From NCBI GenBank assembly GCA_910586515.1, contig CAJUGL010000008.1, forward strand, positions 21,681 through 84,820: a stretch of 63,140 nucleotides of DNA, in the 5' to 3' direction. Of the stretch, positions 25,641-33,914 are shown one piece after another; position 1 is the first letter of the stretch, and every line of letters starts with the position of its first letter. A model generated the notes under the pieces. The model was not told the DNA's origin. It saw nothing but the letters and a program-made list of their open reading frames with translations, and made no database searches. Source of the DNA: an uncultured Acetatifactor sp. (lineage in GTDB: Bacteria; Bacillota; Clostridia; Lachnospirales; Lachnospiraceae). The position numbers and the translations under genes were made by a program.

Positions 25641-26272
25641 ATGGCAAAACACAGAAGCATCCCGCCTGGATTTATGACGGTTGGAGAGGCTGCAAAGAAA
25701 ATAGGCAGCGATCGAACAGTTAAAGGAAGATGTGTTGCAAATGCAGACAGTCAATTTCAGGAAGTATGCAGATATTATTGTGAATCTGCAGATGAAAAAC
25801 AACTCTTACTATCTCATTAAGCGTTTTGATGACGATACACTGGATCATATCCGTACTCGGTTCGATAAGGAAAGCGGGTTGGATTTTATGGATAGATTTA
25901 ACCGTTTGAGTGATGAAATGATAGAACTTCAAAAGGCAGGCGTGTCCCCTGAACGTGAGGAATGCCAACGAGTTGTAAAAGCGTATTGGGGACTGATTAC
26001 GGAATTTACGGGCGGCGATATGAGCATGCTTCCGAAATTGATGGAGGTGGACCATATTAAACGATTGCGGAATGCTTATGCGGATGGAAAAGCATACTGG
26101 CTGAACAATCAGGTTCGTTTCCTGAAAATCAACTGGAAGAAATCGCAGGCAGAATAAATCATCTTATCGCATGGCACGATTCCGAAGACCGCGTGCTGCA
26201 TGGCAGCAGTGAGGAACGGGTAAGAAGTATTTACAGCAAAATGACAAAGGATTTTAAGGACTGCAATCTATG
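25641..26272 (+). pseudogene. MerR/TipAS-type regulator, broken
   Basis: ATG 25641 has AGGAGG upstream and starts a MerR-like protein (MAKHRSIPPGFMTVGEAAKKIG). The winged helix that should follow is missing; the sequence jumps, with a change of frame, to the coiled-coil end (IEQLKEDVLQMQTVNFRKYA) and a TipAS-like effector domain (RLSDEMIELQKAGVSPE, EFTGGDMSMLPKLME). A second frame change near 26,110 precedes a tail ending at 26,272. The protein cannot bind DNA as it stands. Remnant of a drug-responsive regulator. Confidence 0.75.
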
Positions 26273-26288
26273 ACAACACAGGGCCTTT

Positions 26289-26318
26289 CTGCAGCATTGC
26301 ATAAATACAATGCTGCAG
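26289..26318. terminator. Hairpin after the broken MerR gene
   Basis: CTGCAGCATTG pairs perfectly with CAATGCTGCAG, loop of 8. No T-run follows on the plus strand (a C-run does), so termination is uncertain. Confidence 0.4.
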
Positions 26319-26360
26319 CCCCCCGCAACTCCTACACCCTGGCAAAATTACGGAAAACCT

Positions 26361-26501
26361 GTAACAGTTCAGACAGCCCCTCTCGCGAAGTCAAAATTGC
26401 GCCCTATGCAATTTTGCGAGACTTGCGGGCGCCAAAACGCATTCTTTTCGCGTTTTGTGTGCATTCCCGTAACAGTTCAGCGCCCTGTCTGAACTGTTAC
26501 G
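26361..26501. repeat. Dispersed repeat, long copy B
   Basis: About 140 bp made of hairpins: AAGTCAAAATTGC with GCAATTTTGCGAGACTT, CAAAACGC with GCGTTTTG, and a final perfect CGTAACAGTTCAG / CTGAACTGTTACG. The central 90 bp recur in inverted orientation at 47,449-47,542. The right end provides the last codons and the stop of the MFS gene (VTVQTGR). Confidence 0.8.
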
Positions 26502-27787
26502 AAAACCTTTCTGGTTCCCATGGCAATTCCAAGGGAAACCACTCCCGAAAACAGAACCGGCAGATACTCAACTCCCCGGCATGCCTCAAAGAAAATGCCG
26601 TACAGCGCATTTCCGAACGGTTGGGCGCACATGGAACCCGTCATGATCACTGCAATCACCTTTCCGATCAGATTTCCGGGCGTCTCTCTCTGGACAAAGG
26701 CCATCATCTGCACAGAAAAGACAGTGGAAAACAGCATCACGATAAAACAGCAAATTATGATGATAATATAATTTATTTTTCCGGAAGGAAAGAAGAAAAG
26801 CGCCACTCCCATGGGCAATACCCACAAGGCGCAGGCAATGATGAGATTCCCTGCCTTCCGAAGGGACAGCCTTGCGGAAAAAATCCCCGCGCAGATTCCG
26901 CCTGTCAGTCCTCCCGCCGCCAATGCCCCCTGTGCAAAGCCGCACAGCCTGTTGGCCTGGGCCGGCTCAAAGTCCAGCACCTCCGTAATCAGATAGGGCA
27001 GCGCCACAACAATCATGGCAGACAGAAACAGATTGATTCCGCACACTGCCAGAAGCACCTTGCCGATCACAGGCTTTTCTTTCCGGATAAATCCAATGCT
27101 CTGCCCGAAATCCGCCTTTACGGTATTCCAGATACCGCCCCGGGAATCCTGTTTCCGAAAGGGAATCCGAATAAAAATCTCCATCACCGCCGACAGGGTA
27201 AAACACGCTGTACAAACCCATAATACAGGTTTCAGCCCGAAAGCGCTGTACAGAACGCCCCCGAGCACCGGCCCCGTCAGACCGGCAAAAGAACTGACTA
27301 TATTAATAACGGAGTTGGCAGCCATGAAGTGTTCCTCATCCGTCAGCACGGGAATACTGGCCTGCACAGACGGCTGATAGGCGCCCGCTATGCCGTAGAG
27401 CAGCATCAGCGCAGCAGTCAGCAGAACCACCAGATTCACACTGTCCATGAGAACCAGAAATGTCAAAATCACCCCTGCCGTAAAGAAATCCAGAATCACC
27501 ATAATATTACGCTTATTCACCCTGTCCGCCACAATGCCTCCTATGGGAGACAGCAGAATCGAGGGAATAAAGGCGCAGGCCGTAACCGCTCCGTACAGCG
27601 CGGAGGAACCTGTCAGATTCAGCAGATATAAAGGCAGCGCAAAACGTACGGCTGCATTTCCAAACAGTGAGATGACCTGACCAATAACCACCAGGGTAAA
27701 ATCCCTCTTAAATAATTTCTGCTTCCCTTTTCCGGCCTCACTGTCCTTCACCTGACCCCCGCTTTCCCTGTTCACATTTCTTTCCAT
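26477..27787 (-). CDS. MFS efflux transporter (MFS_3 type)
   Basis: About 436 residues from ATG 27787 (AAAGGAG upstream); the earlier ATG at 27814 is inside a palindromic operator and has no ribosome site. Twelve hydrophobic segments, with the MFS loop GGIVADRVNKRNIM after helix 2. Similar to macrolide/enterobactin exporters. The TetR gene upstream on the same strand probably represses it. The final residues VTVQTGR come from the dispersed repeat, so the original C-terminus was changed by the repeat. Confidence 0.88.
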   Translation of the reverse strand: MERNVNRESGGQVKDSEAGKGKQKLFKRDFTLVVIGQVISLFGNAAVRFALPLYLLNLTGSSALYGAVTACAFIPSILLSPIGGIVADRVNKRNIMVILDFFTAGVILTFLVLMDSVNLVVLLTAALMLLYGIAGAYQPSVQASIPVLTDEEHFMAANSVINIVSSFAGLTGPVLGGVLYSAFGLKPVLWVCTACFTLSAVMEIFIRIPFRKQDSRGGIWNTVKADFGQSIGFIRKEKPVIGKVLLAVCGINLFLSAMIVVALPYLITEVLDFEPAQANRLCGFAQGALAAGGLTGGICAGIFSARLSLRKAGNLIIACALWVLPMGVALFFFPSGKINYIIIIICCFIVMLFSTVFSVQMMAFVQRETPGNLIGKVIAVIMTGSMCAQPFGNALYGIFFEACRGVEYLPVLFSGVVSLGIAMGTRKVFVTVQTGR

Positions 27788-27811
27788 CTTCCTGACGCTC
27801 CTTTCCTTTTC

Positions 27812-27830
27812 CATACCGCCGGGCGGTATG
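27812..27830. promoter_or_regulatory. TetR operator before the MFS gene
   Basis: CATACCGCC-G-GGCGGTATG is a perfect 19-bp palindrome. A related TACCGACGGTA palindrome is in the tetR promoter, so the same regulator probably binds both. Confidence 0.7.
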
Positions 27831-27928
27831 TATAAACATAAAATATATATCTGCCCAAAAGAGCAGATAATGTTGCCTGAAACAGCCTGCGCAGCACCTG
27901 TCTCCGGGAGAAGAGTCCTCTCCTCCCC

Positions 27929-28582
27929 TTACTTCTTCCTCTGATAAATGGATGTCAGTTCCTGCAGGCGGTTCAGCATTTCCTCATCCAGAATATCCAG
28001 GCCGAAGCCCTGCATCATCTGGCCGAACACCATGAATTTGCGGCGTGCTTCCTCCTCCGAATCCCCGAATATCATGGGATTCATCCACACATTTGCCGCA
28101 AGCAGAATCAGCTCCGCAAGCTGCTCCGGATACTCGGTCCGAATGGAACCATCCTCTATTCCCTGGTTCAGAATAGGCAGAAGATAATTAGGCGCCACAT
28201 TTTCAATGGTGTCGTGAATAAGGCTGAACAAAAGTCTGGGATTCCTGTGAAAATCCGGCGCCACAGTAAAAATCTCATCCTGCACGGGACGCTGTATGGA
28301 CTCCTTAAAAATGGCCCGCATCTTTTCCCTGCCGTTTAAATCGGCGCGATCCCGTATCTTCCCCAGCATCTGGTTGGATTCGGCAGTCATCCTGTCCGTA
28401 ACCGCCATCAGGATATCCTCCTTTGACTTGAAATGGTGGTAGATCGCTCCCTTGCTGAGCCCCCCCAGTCCCTGGATAATGTCCTGGATGGAAGTTTGCT
28501 CATACCCTTTCTCCATAAACAGGCGGAACGCTACATCCAATATCAGCTGAACCGTCTCCTCCGGGTGTTTATTCCTCGACAT
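27929..28582 (-). CDS. TetR family transcription regulator
   Basis: 217 residues from ATG 28582, with GGAGGAGAG upstream. The N-terminal HTH is clear (QLILDVAFRLFMEKGYEQTSIQDII, then LSKGAIYHHFKSKEDIL). The C-terminal helical domain would bind an effector drug or lipid. It lies 100 bp upstream of the MFS gene on the same strand. Likely autoregulated through the operator in its own promoter spacer. Confidence 0.92.
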   Translation of the reverse strand: MSRNKHPEETVQLILDVAFRLFMEKGYEQTSIQDIIQGLGGLSKGAIYHHFKSKEDILMAVTDRMTAESNQMLGKIRDRADLNGREKMRAIFKESIQRPVQDEIFTVAPDFHRNPRLLFSLIHDTIENVAPNYLLPILNQGIEDGSIRTEYPEQLAELILLAANVWMNPMIFGDSEEEARRKFMVFGQMMQGFGLDILDEEMLNRLQELTSIYQRKK

Positions 28583-28669
28583 TGTCTGCTCTCCTCCTCT
28601 TCCGCTTGAATCCCCTGCCCCGGTCACATCCCCGGGCCCATGCGAAATGGCTGTATCAGATTTTTGTAT

Positions 28670-28699
28670 ATATTATCATACCGACGGTAGGTTTGTCAA
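28670..28699 (-). promoter_or_regulatory. Promoter of tetR with embedded operator
   Basis: Minus strand TTGACA (28699-28694), 18 bases, TAATAT (28675-28670). The spacer contains TACCGACGGTA (28679-28689), a half-size version of the palindrome before the MFS gene. Confidence 0.7.
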
Positions 28700-28745
28700 G
28701 ACCGAAAAAGTGTTCATCCCGAGGGTGAAAACTTTGCTTTAAAAC

Positions 28746-28774
28746 TTGTATTGTGCGCTAAAATATGCTATTCT
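28746..28774 (+). promoter_or_regulatory. Promoter for the phosphoesterase-fusion leader
   Basis: TTGTAT, 17 bases, TATTCT. It would start a transcript about 430 nt before the fusion gene, through several hairpins (CAGGGGAG/CTCCCTG, ACGGAAATG/CATTTCCGT, GGCAGG/CCTGCC). Confidence 0.55.
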
Positions 28775-28987
28775 GTTTTTGTCAGACTTAACCCGTCCAT
28801 GACAAATCAGGGGAGCTGCATTCTGCGCCTCCCTGAGAAGAGATCTGAAATCAGTATAACGGAAATGTTTCTTTACCATTTCCGTCGAATCGGCTTTTCG
28901 CCATTAATTCAAACCGTTTAAGGAAACAGCGCATGGGCAGGTGGAAAGTCGTTTTCCTGCCTGATGCCCCAACAGGGAGGAAAAAAG

Positions 28988-29147
28988 ATGAATAAAACAG
29001 AAAGATATTCTGGTATCCGTAATAGAAAATCTATGCTTCAAAATAGATGTATCCGACGAAGAAAGAACACAGTGTGTAAACAAAGTGAGGGCGCGTAATA
29101 TGGGATATTTATTTGAAAATATGGAAAAATTTAGTCCTGAGAAATAA
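28988..29147 (+). pseudogene. Frameshifted small ORF in the leader
   Basis: ATG 28988 has AGGGAGG 7 nt upstream. After MNKTE the frame gives a poor 36-residue product, but a one-base shift in the A-rich stretch opens a coherent frame (KDILVSVIENLCFKIDVSDEE, then NMGYLFENMEKFSPEK) ending at TAA 29,147. It looks like a roughly 53-residue gene with one lost base, or a programmed frameshift. Not recognised. Confidence 0.45.
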
Positions 29148-29207
29148 GGGCAGTGACATTCTGCAGACACTCTCCCAGAACCAAATATTCACCGTATGGA
29201 GGACGCC

Positions 29208-30887
29208 ATGGATACCATCATCCAGAAAATCAACGCAAAACCGGGCCAGAGAATTATTGCCATGAGTGACATTCACGGACAGCCGGACTATATGCTGCAG
29301 CTTTTAAGGAAACTGCATTACCGCAGTGACGATGTTCTTGTCATTGTAGGTGACCTGGTGGACAAGGGCTCTGACAGCCTCCAGACAGTTCGCTATATCA
29401 TGGATTTATCTTCAAAAAACCAGGTGTATGTCTCTGAAGGAAATGTGGAGGAACACCGTCTGGAGCTCCTCCTGGATGAGACGGAAGGGTGGGAGCAGCG
29501 TTTCTGCGACTTCGTACATTGGCAGCATGCCTTCTGGCACCGCGGCCTGATCCTGGATATGCTCACCGGACTGGGCATTTCACCCGCGCATCTCACCCCG
29601 GAAAATACGGCGTCAAACCGGGCGCGTTTACAGAAGCACTATGCCTCGGAAATTGCCTTTTTACAGCAGCTGCCTACCATTCTGGACATGGATTCCTATC
29701 TTTTTGTCCACGGCGGGATTCCCACCGACAATCTGGAAAGTCTGGCCGGGTCCCCCAGACACCAGTGGCTGAAAAACGATCATTTTCTGGAACAGGGCTA
29801 TTCCTTCTTCCGCTGCGTGGTCACCGGACACTGGCCTGTATGTCTCTACAGAAAAAACGAACTCAACATGAATCCCGTATTTGACTATACACACAGGATT
29901 ATCTGCATGGACGGCGGCTGCGGCCTCAAGACCACAGGGCAGCTGAATGCCCTGGTTTTTCCGGATAAAGATGCCCCCATGGAGAAAATCACCTGGGATT
30001 CCTACGACGCATTTCCCCTTATGACGGCTCTGGACAGCCAGGAGAAAAAGCCCTTTTCCCTTTACATACAATATCTTGACAGTCTGGTGGAGCCCCTGGA
30101 GGAAAAGGACGATCTGGTTCTCTGCCGCCATCCGGGCAGCGGCAGGGAACTGTGGATTCCCTCCTGCTACCTCTACCAAGGGGAGGACGGCTGTTGGTAT
30201 GGGAATGACTACAATGACGGAGAACTGGAGGTAAACTCCGGAGATCAGATCTCCGCCCTGTACATTCACCCCTCCGGCTGTTACGCCAAACGAAACGGCA
30301 TTTTGGCATGGTATCGGGGAAACTATCAGGAATCCCCTGTCTCCATGGCCCTGCTGCCCGGACGCCCCGTGGAGGAAGCTGCCCGCAGGCCGCGGGAAAC
30401 CGCTGTCTATGACCTGTTGGACAGCCTTGGCGTTCCCTATCTCCATCTGGACCATCCTGAGACAAAAACAATGAAGGCATGTGAAAAAATTGACGAAGTA
30501 CTGGATTCCCTTATCTGTAAAAACCTGTTTCTCCGCAATCAGCAGGCAAACCGCTTTTACCTGCTGATGATGCCTGCAGAGAAGAAATTCAAGACAAAGG
30601 AACTGTCAAAACAGATCGGAAGCGCCAGGCTCTCTTTCGGAGAGCCTGAATACATGAAACGTTTCCTGGGGATCTCTCCGGGTTCGGTCAGCGTTCTTGG
30701 GCTGATGAACGACACGGATAACCATGTGTGCCTCCTGATAGACCGGGATGTGCTGCAGGGCACATATTTCGGCTGTCACCCTAACGTGAATACAAGCAGC
30801 CTCCGCCTGAAGATAAAAGACTTACTGGAACGGATTCTGCCCGCCATCCGTCATGAACCGGTTCTGGTGGAACTGAAGGGGGAATAA
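29208..30887 (+). CDS. Calcineurin-like phosphoesterase fused to YbaK/ProX-like deacylase domain
   Basis: 559 residues from ATG 29208 (GGAGG 5 nt upstream). Residues 1-260 are a PrpE/Ser-Thr-type metallophosphatase: Asp21/His23 in SDIHGQ, Asp49 in GDLVDKGSD, and later LFVHGG and TGHWP. The usual GNHE motif reads GNVEEH, so one metal or catalytic residue is changed. A middle part (about 265-400) is unassigned. Residues about 405-559 match YbaK/ProX prolyl-tRNA editing proteins (YDLLDSLGVPYLHLDHPETKTM, CKNLFLRNQQANRFYLLMMP, FGCHPNVNTSSLRLKIKDLL). YbaK/ProX proteins remove wrongly attached amino acids from tRNA. The fusion is unusual. Confidence 0.85.
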   Translation: MDTIIQKINAKPGQRIIAMSDIHGQPDYMLQLLRKLHYRSDDVLVIVGDLVDKGSDSLQTVRYIMDLSSKNQVYVSEGNVEEHRLELLLDETEGWEQRFCDFVHWQHAFWHRGLILDMLTGLGISPAHLTPENTASNRARLQKHYASEIAFLQQLPTILDMDSYLFVHGGIPTDNLESLAGSPRHQWLKNDHFLEQGYSFFRCVVTGHWPVCLYRKNELNMNPVFDYTHRIICMDGGCGLKTTGQLNALVFPDKDAPMEKITWDSYDAFPLMTALDSQEKKPFSLYIQYLDSLVEPLEEKDDLVLCRHPGSGRELWIPSCYLYQGEDGCWYGNDYNDGELEVNSGDQISALYIHPSGCYAKRNGILAWYRGNYQESPVSMALLPGRPVEEAARRPRETAVYDLLDSLGVPYLHLDHPETKTMKACEKIDEVLDSLICKNLFLRNQQANRFYLLMMPAEKKFKTKELSKQIGSARLSFGEPEYMKRFLGISPGSVSVLGLMNDTDNHVCLLIDRDVLQGTYFGCHPNVNTSSLRLKIKDLLERILPAIRHEPVLVELKGE

Positions 30888-30908
30888 AGGGAACAGCTGC
30901 CAAAAGAC

Positions 30909-30936
30909 GCTGCCCGGCTCTTCACAGCCAGGCAGC
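30909..30936. terminator. Shared terminator between convergent genes
   Basis: GCTGCCCGGCT pairs with AGCCAGGCAGC with one mismatch and a 6-nt loop, between the ends of the fusion gene and the anti-sigma-like gene. Confidence 0.55.
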
Positions 30937-30953
30937 GCCCTGCCCCTCTTAGA

Positions 30954-32180
30954 TTACTGGTATTTACTTCCTTCCTTTGGCGCCCAGTATGCAGCTGTCA
31001 GCGTTCCGTCCTCATTCAGGGTCAGAGTCTCAATCAGCAGATCCTCCATGCCGTCCTCTGAAGAACCATAGCCGATAATCCTCATTCCCGGCTCGCCGTC
31101 CTCAAAAAGGGAATCTACCGGCATCCAGCTTCCTTCGTCTTCGTCATCATATTCCCCGTCCTGCTCCGGCCGTTTGGACTTCCAGGTGATATAGCCCTTC
31201 TCATCCGGCTCGATTACCTGCACAGTATCTTCCAACCTCTTGCAATACTGTTCGATATTTTCCGGTGTGATCTTTTCCGCCCAATTCATGGCTTTCCCCG
31301 CTTCCTCAGGGACTTCAATCTCCGTATTGTCCTCCCCGCGTCCTTCCACTGCCGCAATCAGAGCGTCAGCCTTCTCCGCATCCGCCAGGGAACTGTCCAC
31401 CTCCAAATGAAACAGCGCGTTCAGCCCGTCATACTCCTCATTCCTGGCAATCTCACCACTCACCTCATCATAATGGTAGAGGGATTGTTCGAAAAATGTA
31501 GTATCCGTCACGCACAGATACAGCTCACGATCCGCGAAGCAGGTAACATTATCGCATTCCAACAGACGATACAGCACACCGTCCTCAATGAACTCGCTAT
31601 AACCGCCCCCAAAACTGGCCGCATTGTACCACACGGGATCCAGTCCTGCCACCAGGGGTGATATGAAAAAGCTGCTCCCACCCCCCTTCATTGCCGTACC
31701 GTCCGACTTCCGGATGGCCACCGCACAATAGGTCCTGTCTAAAACCACCTGACCCCCGGACTTTTTCTCATATTCGGACAGACCCTCCCCGGACACCATC
31801 CCCAGGAAAGACACCTCGTATCCGCCCAGGCTCTGACTCTCTCCAACAGCGTCCGTTTCTCCTGCTTCCGTTCCTCCGTCTTTCGCCGACTCTGCCAGTG
31901 ACTGCTCAAAATTCTCTGCCAGTTCCCTGTCTCCCACGCCTTCTGCCACATCTGCCGCGCTCTTGTACTGCCACGCTGCCACCGCAGTGACCGATACCGC
32001 TGTCATTAACGCCACTGCAGCCACTGCAGCGGATATGTGCATTTTCCTTTTCCGTCCCATACTTTCTGCCTCCTTTACCTGTTCCAGAATCCTCCGATCC
32101 AGACTTCTGCGTCTGAAAGCATAAACCGATTCTTCCTGGGAGGTAAGGACACGTCTTAAAATCTCATCCAGATTATTCAT
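30954..32180 (-). CDS. Single-TM anti-sigma-like protein (DUF4179-like)
   Basis: 408 residues: a cytoplasmic N-terminus of about 45 with many charged residues, one membrane helix (about 48-70) and a long extracytoplasmic domain rich in Asp/Glu/Gly. It overlaps the ECF sigma gene by 8 bases, so the N-terminus probably holds the sigma factor at the membrane and the outside domain senses a signal. The order sigma, then anti-sigma is standard. The outside domain has several acidic clusters (EYDDEDEG) that could bind cations. Confidence 0.75.
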   Translation of the reverse strand: MNNLDEILRRVLTSQEESVYAFRRRSLDRRILEQVKEAESMGRKRKMHISAAVAAVALMTAVSVTAVAAWQYKSAADVAEGVGDRELAENFEQSLAESAKDGGTEAGETDAVGESQSLGGYEVSFLGMVSGEGLSEYEKKSGGQVVLDRTYCAVAIRKSDGTAMKGGGSSFFISPLVAGLDPVWYNAASFGGGYSEFIEDGVLYRLLECDNVTCFADRELYLCVTDTTFFEQSLYHYDEVSGEIARNEEYDGLNALFHLEVDSSLADAEKADALIAAVEGRGEDNTEIEVPEEAGKAMNWAEKITPENIEQYCKRLEDTVQVIEPDEKGYITWKSKRPEQDGEYDDEDEGSWMPVDSLFEDGEPGMRIIGYGSSEDGMEDLLIETLTLNEDGTLTAAYWAPKEGSKYQ

Positions 32181-32700
32181 TTAAAACACCCTCCAGTTTC
32201 TCTCGCAGCAGTTTTCTGGCCTGATGCAGCCTGCTCTTCACGGTTCCCTCCGATATACCGGCCGCCTCCGCGGTCTGCGCCACGCTGAATCCCTCCATAT
32301 AAAACAGAAGAACCACAGCCTTCAGCCTGTCCGGCAGCTCACATACCGCCCGGCGCACCTGTCTGTCCCGGTCTTTTGCAAGAAGACACTCTTCCGGCCC
32401 CCGGCCCTTGTCTGGAATTTCTCCCATGCCGTCCCGGTCCAGATCCTCCCGCACTCCGGCGATCCGTCTCCTCCAGGCATACTTCCGCCGCCTGTTGTTC
32501 CAAAGTTTCAGCGCCACCGACAGACAGTAGCTTTTCACATTTCCGCCAGCGTCGATCCGCTCCGACAATTCCACCGTCTTCAGCCAGGTATCCTGGTACA
32601 GTTCATCCGCCTCCTGGATACTCCCAGTGAGATGTCTGCAAAAGGCATACAAATCCCTGCCATATCGATCGATACATTCCGTCAGTTCCTGCTTTGTCAT
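32173..32700 (-). CDS. ECF RNA polymerase sigma factor
   Basis: 175 residues from ATG 32700 (AGGAG upstream); the longer frame to 32760 is unlikely. Sigma region 2 (LYAFCRHLTGSIQEADELYQDTWLKTV) and region 4 (LPDRLKAVVLLFYMEGFSVAQTAEAAGISEGTVKSRLHQARKLL) are complete. Translationally coupled to the membrane protein that follows. Confidence 0.93.
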   Translation of the reverse strand: MTKQELTECIDRYGRDLYAFCRHLTGSIQEADELYQDTWLKTVELSERIDAGGNVKSYCLSVALKLWNNRRRKYAWRRRIAGVREDLDRDGMGEIPDKGRGPEECLLAKDRDRQVRRAVCELPDRLKAVVLLFYMEGFSVAQTAEAAGISEGTVKSRLHQARKLLREKLEGVLNE

Positions 32701-32875
32701 TTCCACTCCTGTTACTTTCCGGTGTTTCCCTTCCCTGAGATCTTTTCTCTCCCGGGACACCGGATTTATTCAAAGACGTCTTTGAGAAGGAGCTGTGCCC
32801 TTCACCTGTATATTGTAACGGGAAAGAAAAAGGTTCACAGAAAAAGACCGCCTTTTTCAGGAAAAGAGAATTGAA

Positions 32876-32909
32876 GGCGCCATGCTTCCCTACAGGGCTG
32901 CATGGCGCC
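32876..32909 (-). terminator. Terminator of degV
   Basis: GGCGCCATGC pairs perfectly with GCATGGCGCC, loop of 14. On the minus strand a pyrimidine-rich TTCAATTCTCTTTT follows, 8 bp after the degV stop. Confidence 0.7.
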
Positions 32910-32916
32910 GGTTTGC

Positions 32917-33747
32917 TCAGCCTTCAAATCCGATGAGCAGTCCTCCCTTTTCCGCGTAAAAACTGCACAATGCCCGGGCTCCATAGAAGCGGACATCCGG
33001 GGCGTGGAAATTCTCCCGTATGGAATCGGCCAGAGCAGATGCCATTTTCTCATTGGCATTGTGGGAGATGCGGACCTTGCCGCCCTGGTATCCCATCTCT
33101 TTCATGTATTTCAGAACATTGGTCAGCACGCACTGCTCTCCCCTGCACTTGCTCAGAAGCTGCAGCTCTCCCTGCGCGCTGGCCTGGCCCACCACCCGGA
33201 TCCCCAGTATGCCCGCAAGTTTGGCCACAGCCGGGCTCACCCGCCCGTTGTTGGCCAGGTTCCGCAGGGTTTCCAGGGAGAACAGCAGATGTGTGCGCTC
33301 CGTGTATGCCCTGATCTCCTCCACTATGTCCTCCCGCTCTCTGCCGGAGAGAATCAGCTCCTGCAGCTTTTCGATAATCAGCGCCATTTCCGGTCCGGTG
33401 GACAGGGAATCGATGACATGGACAAAGCGGTCCGGAAACTGCTCCTCATATTCCTTTTTTGCGGACATGGCGGAATTGTAGCTGCCGGACAGGGCACTGG
33501 TGATGGTGATGCAGAATACGTTCTCCGCGTCCCCGAAGGCCCTCAGCCAATCGTCCACTCCGGGACAGGCCGTACCCGAACGCCCCTTATGGGCAGACAG
33601 GGTCTTCTCCAGAAGTTCCAGATCCACGGCATCATCGTCAACAAATTCATGGGAGCCGATGACAATGTGCAGAGGCACGGATGCAAAAGGAGCCTGGGAC
33701 AGGGTGAGAATGTCGGAAGAGGAGTCGGATACAATTTTATATTTCAT
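32917..33747 (-). CDS. DegV family fatty-acid-binding protein
   Basis: 276 residues. The N-terminal KIVSDSSSDI, CPGVDDWLRAF, ITSALSGSYNSA and VIDSLSTGPEM motifs are those of DegV proteins, which bind a fatty acid and in some cases (FakB) present it to the fatty-acid kinase FakA. No FakA gene is in the window. AAGGAGG lies upstream. Divergent from the DUF1836 gene, with which it shares a control region. Confidence 0.92.
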   Translation of the reverse strand: MKYKIVSDSSSDILTLSQAPFASVPLHIVIGSHEFVDDDAVDLELLEKTLSAHKGRSGTACPGVDDWLRAFGDAENVFCITITSALSGSYNSAMSAKKEYEEQFPDRFVHVIDSLSTGPEMALIIEKLQELILSGREREDIVEEIRAYTERTHLLFSLETLRNLANNGRVSPAVAKLAGILGIRVVGQASAQGELQLLSKCRGEQCVLTNVLKYMKEMGYQGGKVRISHNANEKMASALADSIRENFHAPDVRFYGARALCSFYAEKGGLLIGFEG

Positions 33748-33784
33748 GAAAAAACCTCCTTAGAGTATGTAAAACTATTATATC

Positions 33785-33840
33785 GGTTTTTGAAAAACTT
33801 ATTATATGTTATTTATATCAAGTTTTCAAAAACCTGTCAA
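33785..33840 (-). promoter_or_regulatory. degV promoter with inverted-repeat operator
   Basis: Minus strand TTGACA (33840-33835), 17 bases, TATAAA (33817-33812). The spacer is one arm (33820-33834) of an inverted repeat whose other arm is at 33785-33800 (GGTTTTTGAAAAACTT). A repressor bound here would block the promoter. A second TATAAT at 33778-33783 lies downstream. Confidence 0.7.
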
Positions 33841-33858
33841 GCGGTTTTTTATATTTTG

Positions 33859-33887
33859 TTGACGCTTGGGGAAATCTGTCTTATAAT
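33859..33887 (+). promoter_or_regulatory. Promoter of the DUF1836 gene
   Basis: TTGACG, 17 bases, TATAAT: a near-consensus sigma-A promoter 28 bp before the ATG. Confidence 0.9.
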
Positions 33888-33914
33888 GATCAGCAAAGAA
33901 AGGAAAGGTGTGAT

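Noticed and set aside
28904..29170. 88-codon minus-strand frame before the phosphoesterase fusion
   Set aside because: Antisense to a better-supported small gene with a ribosome site; Ser/Phe-rich shadow.
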